Source: Symbiodinium natans (lineage: Eukaryota > Sar > Dinophyceae > Suessiales > Symbiodiniaceae). Taken from it: DNA of 64,000 nt. A program made the position numbers and the translations under genes. Shown here one piece after another: positions 10,276 through 20,598 of the stretch; the first letter of the stretch is position 1; each line of letters starts with the position of its first letter. The stretch covers positions 397,441 through 461,440 of the forward strand of contig CAJNDS010002300.1 of assembly GCA_905221605.1 (NCBI GenBank), read 5' to 3'. The notes under the pieces are model-generated. The model worked only from the letters and a program-made list of their open reading frames with translations, was not told the origin of the DNA and did no database searches.

Positions 10276-10806
10276 AGCAACCAATATCCTATGTACCCGT
10301 CGCTGTTTCATTGTTGGTGGTTCTGCATCTGTTTGTGATTTTTTGGTTTATTTCATGCTGAGGGCATGCAGAACTGGCCGCAGCATTCTTCGGCAGCTTG
10401 TTTAATTTGCAGTTGTTGCGGCGGGGAACGGTGCTCGTGGTAGCTATTCTGTTCGTTGCTGGTTCTGTGTTTTCTCTTGCTTTCGTTACTCGGTTAACGC
10501 TTTCTTTATTTCGAGGCCAGTTCTTCTTGTGGGCACACCGGCTCCTCAAACGCATTATGCCATGTTGCCTTTTTCGTTATATAGTATTTCGTTTTCTTGA
10601 TATTTTTGTGCGCCACTGCTGGTTCTGATCTCAGGCGTTTGCATTCCCGTCGTCGGAAGCGTCTGCGGAAGCCATCGCAAACGCGAATTGGGCCTCTTGG
10701 ATGTACTTGTGGCAAGGCAGCGCGAATGGTGTATTAACGGTTGATTGCATCCGTTGCGTGGGCTGTTTTTCTATACATCAATGTAGTGGGTGCTGCCTTG
10801 TTGCAG

Positions 10807-13292
10807 GCAGAAATCAATCCGAATGTAGCTCTTCGGTTGGAACTCTGGAAAAAAGATGAACTGGTCGAGAAAGTGACCGGGCTATATTTGTCGCAAGCTG
10901 AATGTTGCCAGCATTCGTGGTTGATAACACGGTCTCGTCTGCAGTCCGCCGTTGTGCGACCGTTGATTGTCTTATGTAATGATAACTAGCTTTGACACAC
11001 GTTTCTACTATTCCTTCGTGTAGGCCAAGGTCGACGATCGACGAGTACTGGTGGCGGTGCGCGCGGTGGACGTCCCGCTCTTCAACCTGCACGAGGCGTC
11101 TCGCGCCTCGTCGATGGGTTAGTGAAGCTAGCGCGCAAAAGCTTGTCTTCGCACGGCAGAACGCCACCTTAAGCTTCACCGGCGCGCACCGCCAGCCTCC
11201 CGAAGTGCTGCTGGAGAAGGCCGTCGTTGCAGGTGAATTGGCAGACAACCTAAAGCGTCCGAGCAGGCGAAATACTACACGAACTGGGCCCGGGAGCACC
11301 TGCTCGCCGGGTCAGTGTCCCCTGACCACGTGCAAAAGCGCATCGCGGCCGTCTCGTTTTATTTTAGCAATGATTTGGTCTGGTGTTTCTGAGGACAGCT
11401 ACACCTTCGCTCCGGCCAAGATGTTTCGTGGCAAGCTCGAGGTTTCCAAGGATGAGACAAGGAAGCACTATGCGGTCTATGCCCTGGTCTGATCGGTCGC
11501 CTGTGTGAGCGGCGATGGCTGACTTTGTCTGAGTCTGTGCATCGAGCAGTAAGGTCAAAGGGCTGATGCACCTGAATCCGGGCGTGGAAGGGCTCCTGAT
11601 GCCGCCCGACTGCATCAAGAGCGGCGTGCTGGACGATGACGAAGCCGCGCCGACATGTGCAAAGATTCGAACAGAATCATGGCCGAGCCAGGCTCATTCC
11701 AGATTCACAACGATCCCTGCATGTATTCGATGTGGTGATCGATCTTTTTATCCAGGGCAGTGGCCTCGTTGCGTAGGCTTGACGCCGTCGCTGGTCGCGG
11801 CGATCTGGCTGCACGTTGCATGTGTGGCGGACCCGGCACGCCGTCAACGATTGAAAGCCAAGTGGGAGGCAGGTGAATGTGTCAGAGAGCACATAGCAGT
11901 GTCATGCTGTCTTCTCCTCTTGGCATCGCAGGGCATGTTGAAGGCGCGCAAGAAATTCACTCGTGACACATTGACGAATTGGGCGTTTGGCAAGGACACT
12001 GTCTATGTAGTGTGGATAGTCTTCCATGCAAAAGCAAAAATCCTTAAAAAAGACACGGCTCCCACAAAACAGAAAACAAACAAGCGCTGCCCTCCTCCGT
12101 GTCGGTGTCCGGGAAATGCGGGACCTAGCAAGACAGACAAACGAATCCAAGCACGCATACAACACCACAACACACAAGAGCCGAGAACCGCCAGCGAACA
12201 GCAGCAAGACAATAACTGCTGCCGAGACACCTCTGGTAGCGTCGCCGCCTAGGATAAGAGGGAAGAAAGAAACTGCTGAAGCAAGGTTTAAAGCAACCGC
12301 GACAAGAGCCACCCTCGAAGCGCCAGCGTCGCGGATTCCATGACTGTCGGAGATTGGGGCTTTGACAGGGATGCTTCGCGGAGAAGTACCTGGGTGTTCG
12401 TTAGACGTGACAAGTTATTCTGTTCATGCTCAGGAGCTCCTATGGGACGAGGTGTTTTATCTTGATGTTTTTTTGTTTGGAAGAAGAGGGGAAGGGAATT
12501 TGTTCAGATGATTATCGTGGTACTTAGCCTGCTTCTGAATGTCTTTGGAACTCAGGAATATACACCGAGTTCTGCTGCTCTTCGTCTCGTATTGTTTGGG
12601 GGTCTCGTAATGTTGCGACGGTTGCTGTTGCTCATGTCTCCAAGGAAATGAGTCCTTGGTGCGAGGAGGTTTGGAGTTTTTTCTGTTTTCCATCTACGGG
12701 CCTTTATCGGTACTTCTAAGGCAGATGCGGCGGAGCTGAGGAGCCAGAAGCTCCTGGCCCCAGCCCCAAGTCTTTAACTCACATCATACATGCTCGACTG
12801 CAGGGAGCAGAAAGGTCACAGTGATCCTCACGTGGATGAACAAGTGGACCGTCCGTGTTCAGCGGTGGAAGGCTTCGTCACATGTGTCTTCCAACTCTAA
12901 AGAAAATCTGTTGACTGCAGGTGACAAGCGTCAGGTGTGCAACTACACTCTCTTGACCGACCTCATCCGGCATGTCGACTTGCAGGAGGGACAGGTGAAT
13001 TGGTGGCTCCCAATGGATCGAGGTCTCATAGGCCGGGTGCTTTTTTAAATTACAAAACATCAGCACTTTTTCACTTTTTCATGAAACGATGAACAGGAAT
13101 TTTTGTCCGGGCACGCGATTTCAAGACAAAGCGCTTCATGCTCAGACATGTCATGTGCCTCCTACATAAATCGTTCTTCAAACCATGCTTATGACGAAGG
13201 ATTCGAGCCAATCGTGGATTTACGCTGAGCTGCTGCAGGCGTTGCGCGGCGAGGCAAAAAATGCCGAGCGAATTGCATGTGCCTTTAAGCAA
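10807..13292 (+). CDS. multi-exon gene, function not recognised (5' exons)
   Basis: Exon-like segments in compatible phase: 10807-10872 (AEINPNVALRLELWKK), 11024 to about 11100 (KVDDRRVLVAVRAVDV), about 11160-11229 (NATLSFTGAHRQPPEV), 11267-11350 (AKYYTNWAREHLLAG), about 11393-11485 (MFRGKLEVSKDETRK), about 11554-11640 (GLMHLNPGVEGLLMPP), 11932-12006 (KARKKFTRDTLTNWAFG), 12815-12994 (NYTLLTDLIRHVDLQEG) and 13200-13292 (SWIYAELLQALRGEAKN). Donors include GC (after 11229 and 13292); several acceptors are AG|G, as in dinoflagellates. The last two exons end in phase 0, matching the exon at 20276, so the gene appears to continue across the LINE. No domain is recognised; start codon and some exon edges are unresolved. 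Confidence 0.5.
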
Positions 13293-13372
13293 GCCAGCCC
13301 GCCAGCCCCACCCCAGCCCCAGCCCCAGCCCCCCACCCCCCCTCCCCGGCCCCACCCCAGCCCCAGTCCAAA
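13293..13372 (+). repeat. CCAGCCC-rich tract (intronic)
   Basis: Begins at the proposed GC donor of the preceding exon; resembles 10122-10275. Confidence 0.6.
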
Positions 13373-13452
13373 GCAAAAAAAACTTTCGCTCAAATTTTTC
13401 GCTCAAAACTTTCGCTCAAAACTCCGGACCTGAACCCTATGTTGTTTCTATC

Positions 13453-13545
13453 AGCCCTAAACCCTAAACCCCAAACCCCAAACCCTAAACCCTAAACCCT
13501 GAACCCTAAACCCTAAGCCCTAAGCCCTAAACCCTAAACCCTAAA
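13453..13545 (+). repeat. CCCTAAA array at the LINE 5' junction
   Basis: Thirteen heptamers with a few variants. Its last AAACC forms the start of the target-site duplication. Before LINE insertion the array would have run directly into the splice acceptor now found at 20275. Confidence 0.95.
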
Positions 13546-13555
13546 CCGCTGAAGC
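13543..13555 (+). repeat. target-site duplication, left copy
   Basis: AAACCGCTGAAGC, identical to 20264-20276. Confidence 0.9.
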
Positions 13556-13595
13556 AGGCGCTCTGGCTTACAGTTCCGCTGCATGTGCTTGCACG

Positions 13596-15281
13596 ATGGT
13601 TCTTACATGTTACCTTAAGGGCGGCATGAGTTTCACGCTTTTGGTATCCCCTTTGTGGTTTTTCACGGGAGTAGTAGCTGAAGCTACTCCTCACAGCCAG
13701 ACAGCTCCAATAGCAATGTCGGAACCGTCCAACATCGTCGCGGCCCAGGTGCAGAGAGTGATGAGCCAGTACCAGGAGATGGCAGGTCACACAGATACCC
13801 CGGTCTACGCCGCATCCCAGTCCCTGTGGTTTTCGACTCGCCGTGCACAGAAGCGCGGCCCTCCCTCCACAGCTGGTTTTTCAAGCACTGGCTTGGATAC
13901 CCCGATGGAGGATGTCACAACAGAGGCAGGTGGTGCAGAAGCTTCCTCGGCTACTCCTCCTCCCGCGGCTACCACTCGGCTCTTCCAACCAGTCCCCTTC
14001 GACGATGAGGCATCAGTCGCCCTCACGGCCGCGGAGAGTGGAGTCAATGCCAACGACCCAGGAGCAGTACAGCAGTGGCTCGACGCCCCGGTTACTACTC
14101 GACGCGATGTGTTCCAAACTGTCAGAGCCTATCACACCAGCGTTATCAGAAACGAGATGTACAATTTGGTCACACAAGTTGAGAGTGTAATCCGCAACCT
14201 CGACGACCGCATCATCAGGCAGCAGGCGGACCTGACCTGGCTCACTTCGGAGTGCAGAGCTGAGCAAAAGAGACAGTCAGGACTCCAAGTACTCCTCACG
14301 GGCTGGGATCCGGATATGTCGCCAGAGGACAGGCACTTCATGATATGCTGGATGATGCAACAAGTGGAGTTTTTCCGTGTTTGGCTCCAGCGACGCGGGG
14401 TGCAAGACACAGACCCCGAGCATGTTTTCTACCACGTGCTCCAGGTCGACCCGGCTACTCCTCCGTCTGGGTCCCGATGGAGTACCATTACCATTTTAAC
14501 TTTCAAGTCCTGGGACCTCAGAAAGTCATTTATGACTTCATTTGGAGGCTCCACGGGAGTCGGCCTGTGGCGCGATGCCCAAACGCATGTCCGGGGCCGC
14601 CACATTCGGGCTACTCCTTGTTCCCCGCAATTCCAGAGGAAGCTTGAAGTCCCTCTCAGAGTTTTGCTATCGCTCATTAATGAGAGTCCACTCCTCGAGC
14701 ACTCGCAAGTTGTTGTGCTTTGGAAAACTCTCACGATCATGGCCCCCCAGGCCGCCAGAGAGTACGACGAGCAAGCAACAGCCTTCGCTCGACTCTTCTA
14801 TTTCGAGACCCAAGGCCATTTTAAAGCCCGACTGGAGCTCTGTCCACTCCTCTCGGATGCGTGCCTTGCGCCCCCACCCGCAGGAGCTGAAGAGTCCAAT
14901 ATGTGGGAGTACTCATGGAACAAGGTAGTCTGGGGAGTCCAACTTGAGTTGGACAAAGCAGACAAGAAGGCGTATGATGCCTCCATTCAGCTTGCCCAAC
15001 AGGGGCAGGGGGTTCGCTATGGCAAACCCACCAAACACTGGTCGCATCCCTTCGTCTACTCCTCGGAGACGAATCCGTACCCCATAGAGATCCACGTCAC
15101 CAAGGTAGACAAAGTCGCCTATTGTTGGGACGAGTACGCGGACAAACTGTCCCCGGACAAGAAGGTAGGCGACTACTCCGCCTCGACCTACTGCTTGGTG
15201 GAATTCGGACTTTGGGACCTAGGTGCAACTGCAACCGACACGAGGTTCCAAGTTCCCGATCCCCTCAGAACCAGTAGGTAG
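13596..15281 (+). CDS. LINE ORF1 protein (putative nucleic-acid chaperone)
   Basis: A 561-codon frame; an alternative start is the Met at 13716 (MSEPSNIVAAQ). After a Ser/Pro/Thr-rich N terminus, a helical segment with coiled-coil character (NLVTQVESVIRNLDDRIIRQ) precedes a domain containing QSGLQVLLTGWDPDMSPEDR and WSTITILTFKSWDLRKSF. That order resembles coiled coil plus RRM-like fold in L1-type ORF1 proteins, which bind the element RNA in the cytoplasmic RNP. The resemblance is by pattern only. Four motif copies here are read as Ala-Thr-Pro and two as Tyr-Ser. Confidence 0.7.
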   Translation: MVLTCYLKGGMSFTLLVSPLWFFTGVVAEATPHSQTAPIAMSEPSNIVAAQVQRVMSQYQEMAGHTDTPVYAASQSLWFSTRRAQKRGPPSTAGFSSTGLDTPMEDVTTEAGGAEASSATPPPAATTRLFQPVPFDDEASVALTAAESGVNANDPGAVQQWLDAPVTTRRDVFQTVRAYHTSVIRNEMYNLVTQVESVIRNLDDRIIRQQADLTWLTSECRAEQKRQSGLQVLLTGWDPDMSPEDRHFMICWMMQQVEFFRVWLQRRGVQDTDPEHVFYHVLQVDPATPPSGSRWSTITILTFKSWDLRKSFMTSFGGSTGVGLWRDAQTHVRGRHIRATPCSPQFQRKLEVPLRVLLSLINESPLLEHSQVVVLWKTLTIMAPQAAREYDEQATAFARLFYFETQGHFKARLELCPLLSDACLAPPPAGAEESNMWEYSWNKVVWGVQLELDKADKKAYDASIQLAQQGQGVRYGKPTKHWSHPFVYSSETNPYPIEIHVTKVDKVAYCWDEYADKLSPDKKVGDYSASTYCLVEFGLWDLGATATDTRFQVPDPLRTSR

Positions 15282-15490
15282 TGTAGGGGCTTGTAACCGC
15301 TCCTCCGGTTTACGCACGAAAACACTTGTTTTGTGCCGCTGGCCCAGCGGACTGGAACGAAACATTGAGTCTCGGTCCCCCGGTGATAGGCACGATGGCT
15401 CCCGCAGCCACGTCGTGATGTGTTACCCGGGAAATTTGCAGCCAGGATGCTTTTTTCGTACTGCACAGAAGGGGTAGCAGCTCCCGTCAT
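15282..15490 (+). other. spacer between LINE ORF1 and ORF2
   Basis: 209 nt without ORF; the two ORFs are in different frames, so ORF2 needs reinitiation or another non-canonical start. Confidence 0.75.
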
Positions 15491-18400
15491 TTGAAATTTT
15501 ATCAAGTCCCTCGGCCACTCCTCACACTACAGTTTCAAGCAGCCAGGGCAACGGTAGAGCTCCCCCAAAAGGTACGCAGCCGGCATCACACCACTCCAAG
15601 TGGGTTTAAGCTTTCAAGAGTGGCACGGCTACTCCTAATTCGCGTTGGCCTCCAGCAGCAGCAAGATCTCCCCCAAAGAATCCCAAGCTTACTCCTCAAC
15701 TCCAGGGATATTCGTTGGGATATGCGTAAGGTATCTAGGAAAGAATACAAAAAGAGGCGAAAGCCCCACAAAAAAGTAGGACCTAACCCCCTCCCACAAG
15801 CCTTTAAGTATTTGATTGTTGCGGCCTTGACCCTTCACTATTACACCTCCCATAACAGATCAGGCCCCATTATTCAATTCATGGACACAGTCATCGTACA
15901 TCAACTGCTGATAGCTTTGATAACGGGGTTCTTGTCTAACAATATCGGCTACTCCTTGGTCCTACAAAGCACCCTCAACTCCCGAATGCACTCCAGTATA
16001 GGTAACAGACCAGACTTTCCCCCACATATTATTTCCCTGGAAACCCTGATTGCCCCACCTCCCATAAACGCAATCTCCATCCACGATGCTCTGTTTCCCC
16101 CAATCACTCATAGTAGGCAAACACTCCTAGAACACCGTACTTCCCCAATCCCCAAGCCAGAATTCTCTTTACCGATTCGCCGCCCCGCCCAGGCCACAGG
16201 ACCTTATCACAACACCCCCACAGTATCCCAAAGGGATGTTTCACCACCCCCCCCCACCCTGAATTCAAATAATTCATTTAGGGATCACAGTAAGCAGTCA
16301 CCGCCTCCCAGAGGCGCGCCGGGACTTCCCGAAGAGTGTTCATCCCCCACTCCTGCCCCCCCTTGCGTTCTTCTAGGTCGGGGGACCAGCGCGCGACGAC
16401 TCAGGCGCCGACTTTATCGGTCCTGGCGGCGCGAGCTTAGAACGCCAATACGCCTAGCTCTCCTGGGCAAGGATCTAGGCAAAGGCAGGAAGCCCCAGAA
16501 TGCAGCCGCCGTGCCGCACTCAGGGACCAGAACGGCCACCATGTTCAGGTCGATTCTGGAACAGGAAACCAGAAAGGGCCCCCAGCGCCCTACCCCTAAA
16601 AAACCTTGGAGAACAACGGCTACTCCTAAGCTTGACTACGGGCACAGCCTTACCATAGGGACACAAAATGTACAGGGAATGGCGGAAATTCTCAAACATC
16701 AACAGATCCTCACACTGATGCAACAACAAAAGCTAGACGTCCTAGTCCTCACAGAGACCAGGTCCAAGTCCTACTACACATACAATTCCAACAGTCATCT
16801 GTTCATAGTCAATGGCTCCCCAAAAGATCCATACGGAGGGGTTACAGTAGTGATTTCCCCTAACTTAAGACCCTTTGTTAAAGATGTGATACAGCATAGC
16901 TCCAGGCTAAGTCAAATATCAATAGCCTCAAGATCGGGCACAACACACATTAGATTACAGGGTCGCTCCGCCCAGGAGACCCACGCTTTGGGACCCCACA
17001 TATTTGGCCGTGGTAAACAATTTGCCCAAAGAAAACCAGACTCCAATAGGGAATTTTACACCAAATTTTTACAAGGACAGGAATCAGTAGACTGCGCAAC
17101 TTTTAAAACCCCTCAACTACTCCGCCAAATCACCTACCGGGACAAGACTCCGCCGCCAAAGGACTGGAGCGGATTCTCCCTTGACCCCCTTATTATGTTA
17201 CAACTATACGATAAAATACAGTCAGCCGCCCCCGAGCAAGACACACAGCTTCGTATTGCTTCATCAATCCGCTCATACCTCGACCTCCCCAGCCTCCCCC
17301 CCCAGCCAATCCTACGCCCGAGTCTCGACCCTTTACGATTTCAGAGTCTGGATAAACTCGTCACCCGTCGCAAATGGCTTCCCACAGTGCATACTGTTAG
17401 AGCAGTCCACGACACAGGTTTCCCCAGTGATCACTACTTGCTAAAATCCACTATACAGGTTAAGCTGGGTTCCAGGCTCCCACAGGAAGTAAGGCCCCCG
17501 GTTCGAGACTACTCCTCCCCGCAAAAATATCCAGCCTCCTTCCGGAAGCATTTTGCAGGCTCCCCTCACACAGCACACAACCCATCTAGCAACAGGGACA
17601 TTCACATCTACACGGACGGCTCAGGCACAGCAGGGAAATGCTCTGCTACTACTCCCGCAGGATGGGGTTTCGTGGCGGTAGAAGATGACTCGGAAATTCA
17701 TCAAGCTTACGGCCCAGTCATCACAGATGCACATTCAGCCTTCTACTTTGGCGCGGCAGTAGGCAGTAATAACACAGCAGAACTACAGGCATGGATGGAG
17801 GCTTGCTCTTACCTACTAGAATCACCCCCGTCAAAAGCACAATTCCATTATGATAGTAAATGGATGGCAAAAATGGTCAGAGGCCAAACCCGTCCAAAAA
17901 GGCATAAAGACATGGTGAATAACGCCAGGCTACTCCTCAGCAAACTCGCGCGAACAACGGAAATCAATTGGCACTGGATTAAGGGTCACTCGGGCAATCC
18001 CCTCAACGAACAGGCTGACCTCCTAGCAGACAAAGGCAAACAGTCGGTGACGGCGCAAGGGGGTAGGTACTCCTCCGTCCTACCACTCACGCTCTTCGAC
18101 CTGCAGACTACCCTCCCAGCCAGCTCAGCCCCACTCACGCAACAACACGCCCAATTCGCAGAAGCCCTACTCAAAGCAGAACGTGACAGTTTTCCTATTC
18201 TCAAACACGCCCCTAAGCAACCATGGATGCCCCCAGAGCTCTCCGCCAAGCTGGAAGAAGCAAAAAGACTTAATGCTCTGGGAGACCCTGGGTACTCTTC
18301 CTACTACAAACAGTTAAAAAAAGAAGCTAGGAAAGCCAAACAAACATGGCTTAAAAAGACCTTGGAATCTCATCCAGATACGGCTACTCCTCACATTTGG

Positions 18401-20260
18401 CAAAAGCTACGCAAACTCAAGAGGGGCTTTTCAGAGAGAAAGCGGCGCCTGGTAGTCAGCGGTAGACAAATCCCATGGTCTAAAACCCACGTTGCTTTTA
18501 GGGATTACCTCCACTCCTCCCAATGGGGTCCGTCCACTATTTCACCAGAAGAGCATGACCTCCTTCGAGAAACAGCGAACATATTTCCCATTGATGAGTC
18601 CACTCCTCCTCCCTTCAGTATGTCGGAGTTACAATCAGCGTTGGGCAAATTGCGTAAAGGCAAAGCCCCGGGCCCGGACGACATCAAACCAGAGCTTCTG
18701 CTACTTCTCGACCATTTCGGCGAAATGCAGCTTTTGTCGCTACTCAATTCGTGCTTAAAAACCAAGACCATTCCCCAAGAATGGAAAGATGCGAGAGTTG
18801 TTTCCTTTTATAAGGGTAAGGGTGATGACGCATCCACGGCGAATTACAGACCGATTTCACTCCTATGTACCACCTACAAACTGTATGCAGCAATGATTCA
18901 GCAAAGACTTTCAGACAAGTATGACCACAGATTGCGCCCAACACAATACGGATTCAGAAAGCACAGAGGCACAGCGCAGCCATTGTATATCATACGCCGA
19001 CTACAAGACTACTCCTCTAGAACTGGCCAACCCTTTCACCTTCTATTTCTAGATTGGCGAATGGCCTTTGATAAAGTAGATCATCACAGTATGCTTATCT
19101 CCCTACGCCGCCTAGGCATACACGCATCATATCTAGATATCATTTCAGACCTTTATACAGAACCCACTTTCTACACAACAGGCATACACGGTGATAAAGC
19201 TAGGGGTACTCCTCACACGGGCATCCGTCAAGGATGCCCCCTTAGTCCATATTTATTCGTGATGGTAATGACAGTGTTGCTACATGATGTCGACGCCAGG
19301 CTACTCCGCACAGGTGTTCCTACTAATACATGGTCAGTTGGAAAACCGGTTTACGACCTAGAATACGCAGATGACACCTTACTGTTCGGTGTTTCGGTAG
19401 AAGTATTAGAGGAGTACTTGCGTAGTGTACAAGTAGAGTCCTCCTTATATGGCCTAGAGCTAAACTTCGAAAAGACCGAATATTTGGAACACCCGACGTT
19501 CCAGGCTACTCCTCCGCGGTACACAGATGGGACGCATGTAAAGACGGTTCAGCAGAGCAAATATCTAGGAAGCATTGTCACCTGGGAAGAGACCACGATG
19601 GCAGCCCTGCAGCAAAGATTCTCATTAGCGCACGCAGCCTACATGAAACTCTCCCCATACTGGAGATCTTCTTCTCCGAACCATTTTAAAATAAGAGTAT
19701 TCTTCTCTAACATCATTTCAGTGCTCACTTACGGCATCCCCGCCCTCACACTAGAAGACAAACACCTCCAGAAGCTAGACTCTTGGTTCTTTAGATACCT
19801 GAGAAGAGTCCTCGGAGTAAAAGCATCATACTACTCCCGCATTTCCAATCAAGCAGTATGGTTGAAGGCCAACCGTCCACTCCTCCCCTCACAGCTGGTA
19901 TTGTCCCAGCAACTTTCCCAACTAGTCACCTCCATTAACGCCCCCCACAACGACCCGATTCACCATGTAGCGTTCTCCCCGGGATACAAAGATAGGGTAG
20001 GCATTCAGAAGAACTCTAAACGTGGTCCACCTCCCCCCCACTGGCTGGGCCTGGTTTCCTTCAAGGCAATGGAATTCTTTACGAAAGATGTCACGTCCCA
20101 ACCCGACTACTCCTCCCTCCTCCGAAAAGATTTCCTAGGCCTTAAACATTACATGAGAAAACACCCTGAGTACGCTGCACGTCTGGTGGCTGCGCCAACG
20201 CGCTTTGCATCACACTTCGCGATTTTCCAAAAGAGTATTGGCAGCGCATGGCAGACCTAA
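15491..20260 (+). CDS. LINE ORF2: endonuclease remnant, RNase H, reverse transcriptase
   Basis: A 1589-codon frame. Residues 1-380 have no recognised domain and include a basic stretch; a Met at 16541 in good context (GCCACCATG) is an alternative start. An APE-type endonuclease begins at about 384 (LTIGTQNVQGM, LVLTETRS) and ends near SDHYLL, but no YAPxS or GDFN motif is seen. RNase H follows at about 704-855 with IYTDGSG, TAELQAW, YDSKW and KGHSG...ADLLAD all intact. RT comes after it: NYRPISLL, FLDWRMAFDKV (D1188), GIRQGCPLSP (about 1244) and YADD (1292-1295). RNase H between endonuclease and RT is unusual; LINE RNase H is normally C-terminal. The RT and RNase H look competent; the endonuclease probably does not. 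Confidence 0.93.
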   Translation: MKFYQVPRPLLTLQFQAARATVELPQKVRSRHHTTPSGFKLSRVARLLLIRVGLQQQQDLPQRIPSLLLNSRDIRWDMRKVSRKEYKKRRKPHKKVGPNPLPQAFKYLIVAALTLHYYTSHNRSGPIIQFMDTVIVHQLLIALITGFLSNNIGYSLVLQSTLNSRMHSSIGNRPDFPPHIISLETLIAPPPINAISIHDALFPPITHSRQTLLEHRTSPIPKPEFSLPIRRPAQATGPYHNTPTVSQRDVSPPPPTLNSNNSFRDHSKQSPPPRGAPGLPEECSSPTPAPPCVLLGRGTSARRLRRRLYRSWRRELRTPIRLALLGKDLGKGRKPQNAAAVPHSGTRTATMFRSILEQETRKGPQRPTPKKPWRTTATPKLDYGHSLTIGTQNVQGMAEILKHQQILTLMQQQKLDVLVLTETRSKSYYTYNSNSHLFIVNGSPKDPYGGVTVVISPNLRPFVKDVIQHSSRLSQISIASRSGTTHIRLQGRSAQETHALGPHIFGRGKQFAQRKPDSNREFYTKFLQGQESVDCATFKTPQLLRQITYRDKTPPPKDWSGFSLDPLIMLQLYDKIQSAAPEQDTQLRIASSIRSYLDLPSLPPQPILRPSLDPLRFQSLDKLVTRRKWLPTVHTVRAVHDTGFPSDHYLLKSTIQVKLGSRLPQEVRPPVRDYSSPQKYPASFRKHFAGSPHTAHNPSSNRDIHIYTDGSGTAGKCSATTPAGWGFVAVEDDSEIHQAYGPVITDAHSAFYFGAAVGSNNTAELQAWMEACSYLLESPPSKAQFHYDSKWMAKMVRGQTRPKRHKDMVNNARLLLSKLARTTEINWHWIKGHSGNPLNEQADLLADKGKQSVTAQGGRYSSVLPLTLFDLQTTLPASSAPLTQQHAQFAEALLKAERDSFPILKHAPKQPWMPPELSAKLEEAKRLNALGDPGYSSYYKQLKKEARKAKQTWLKKTLESHPDTATPHIWQKLRKLKRGFSERKRRLVVSGRQIPWSKTHVAFRDYLHSSQWGPSTISPEEHDLLRETANIFPIDESTPPPFSMSELQSALGKLRKGKAPGPDDIKPELLLLLDHFGEMQLLSLLNSCLKTKTIPQEWKDARVVSFYKGKGDDASTANYRPISLLCTTYKLYAAMIQQRLSDKYDHRLRPTQYGFRKHRGTAQPLYIIRRLQDYSSRTGQPFHLLFLDWRMAFDKVDHHSMLISLRRLGIHASYLDIISDLYTEPTFYTTGIHGDKARGTPHTGIRQGCPLSPYLFVMVMTVLLHDVDARLLRTGVPTNTWSVGKPVYDLEYADDTLLFGVSVEVLEEYLRSVQVESSLYGLELNFEKTEYLEHPTFQATPPRYTDGTHVKTVQQSKYLGSIVTWEETTMAALQQRFSLAHAAYMKLSPYWRSSSPNHFKIRVFFSNIISVLTYGIPALTLEDKHLQKLDSWFFRYLRRVLGVKASYYSRISNQAVWLKANRPLLPSQLVLSQQLSQLVTSINAPHNDPIHHVAFSPGYKDRVGIQKNSKRGPPPPHWLGLVSFKAMEFFTKDVTSQPDYSSLLRKDFLGLKHYMRKHPEYAARLVAAPTRFASHFAIFQKSIGSAWQT

Positions 20261-20263
20261 AAA

Positions 20264-20276
20264 AAACCGCTGAAGC
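20264..20276 (+). repeat. target-site duplication, right copy
   Basis: AAACCGCTGAAGC, identical to 13543-13555. The CTGAAG within it is the proposed splice acceptor of the next exon. Confidence 0.9.
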
Positions 20277-20524
20277 GGAGGAACCTGGAGTGGGCAGTGG
20301 CTGCGTGGCTGGTCAAGGCCGGCATCGTCGCAGGCACGGATGTCGTTGTCTCGCCAGTCCCTAAAGAGAGGATCGTTTTAGGGTTTAGGGTTTAGGGTTT
20401 TGGAATTTAGCCGGGATCCAATTGACTTGGGAAGTATCCATGGGGGCACCAGAAGGAGAACAGATGATCAGCATCTCTTCCCAAGGGGCAAAGTAGGGGT
20501 TTGCCTTGTTCATGACTCTGAATC

Positions 20525-20598
<74 letters not shown>

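Larger units (their letters stand above)
13556..20263 (+). mobile_element. full-length LINE retrotransposon
   Basis: A 6.7-kb non-LTR element with a 40-nt leader, ORF1 (13596-15281), a 209-nt spacer and ORF2 (15491-20260). The ORF2 stop lies within 3 nt of the A-rich 3' end, so there is essentially no 3' UTR. Flanks are the 13-bp duplication AAACCGCTGAAGC. Target-primed insertion would need a bottom-strand nick GGTTT^AGGG, that is, inside a telomere-type heptamer. The element carries at least 16 copies of RRCTACTCC on the sense strand and lies inside an intron of the gene whose exons flank it. Both ORFs are uninterrupted, so insertion is recent. Confidence 0.93.
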
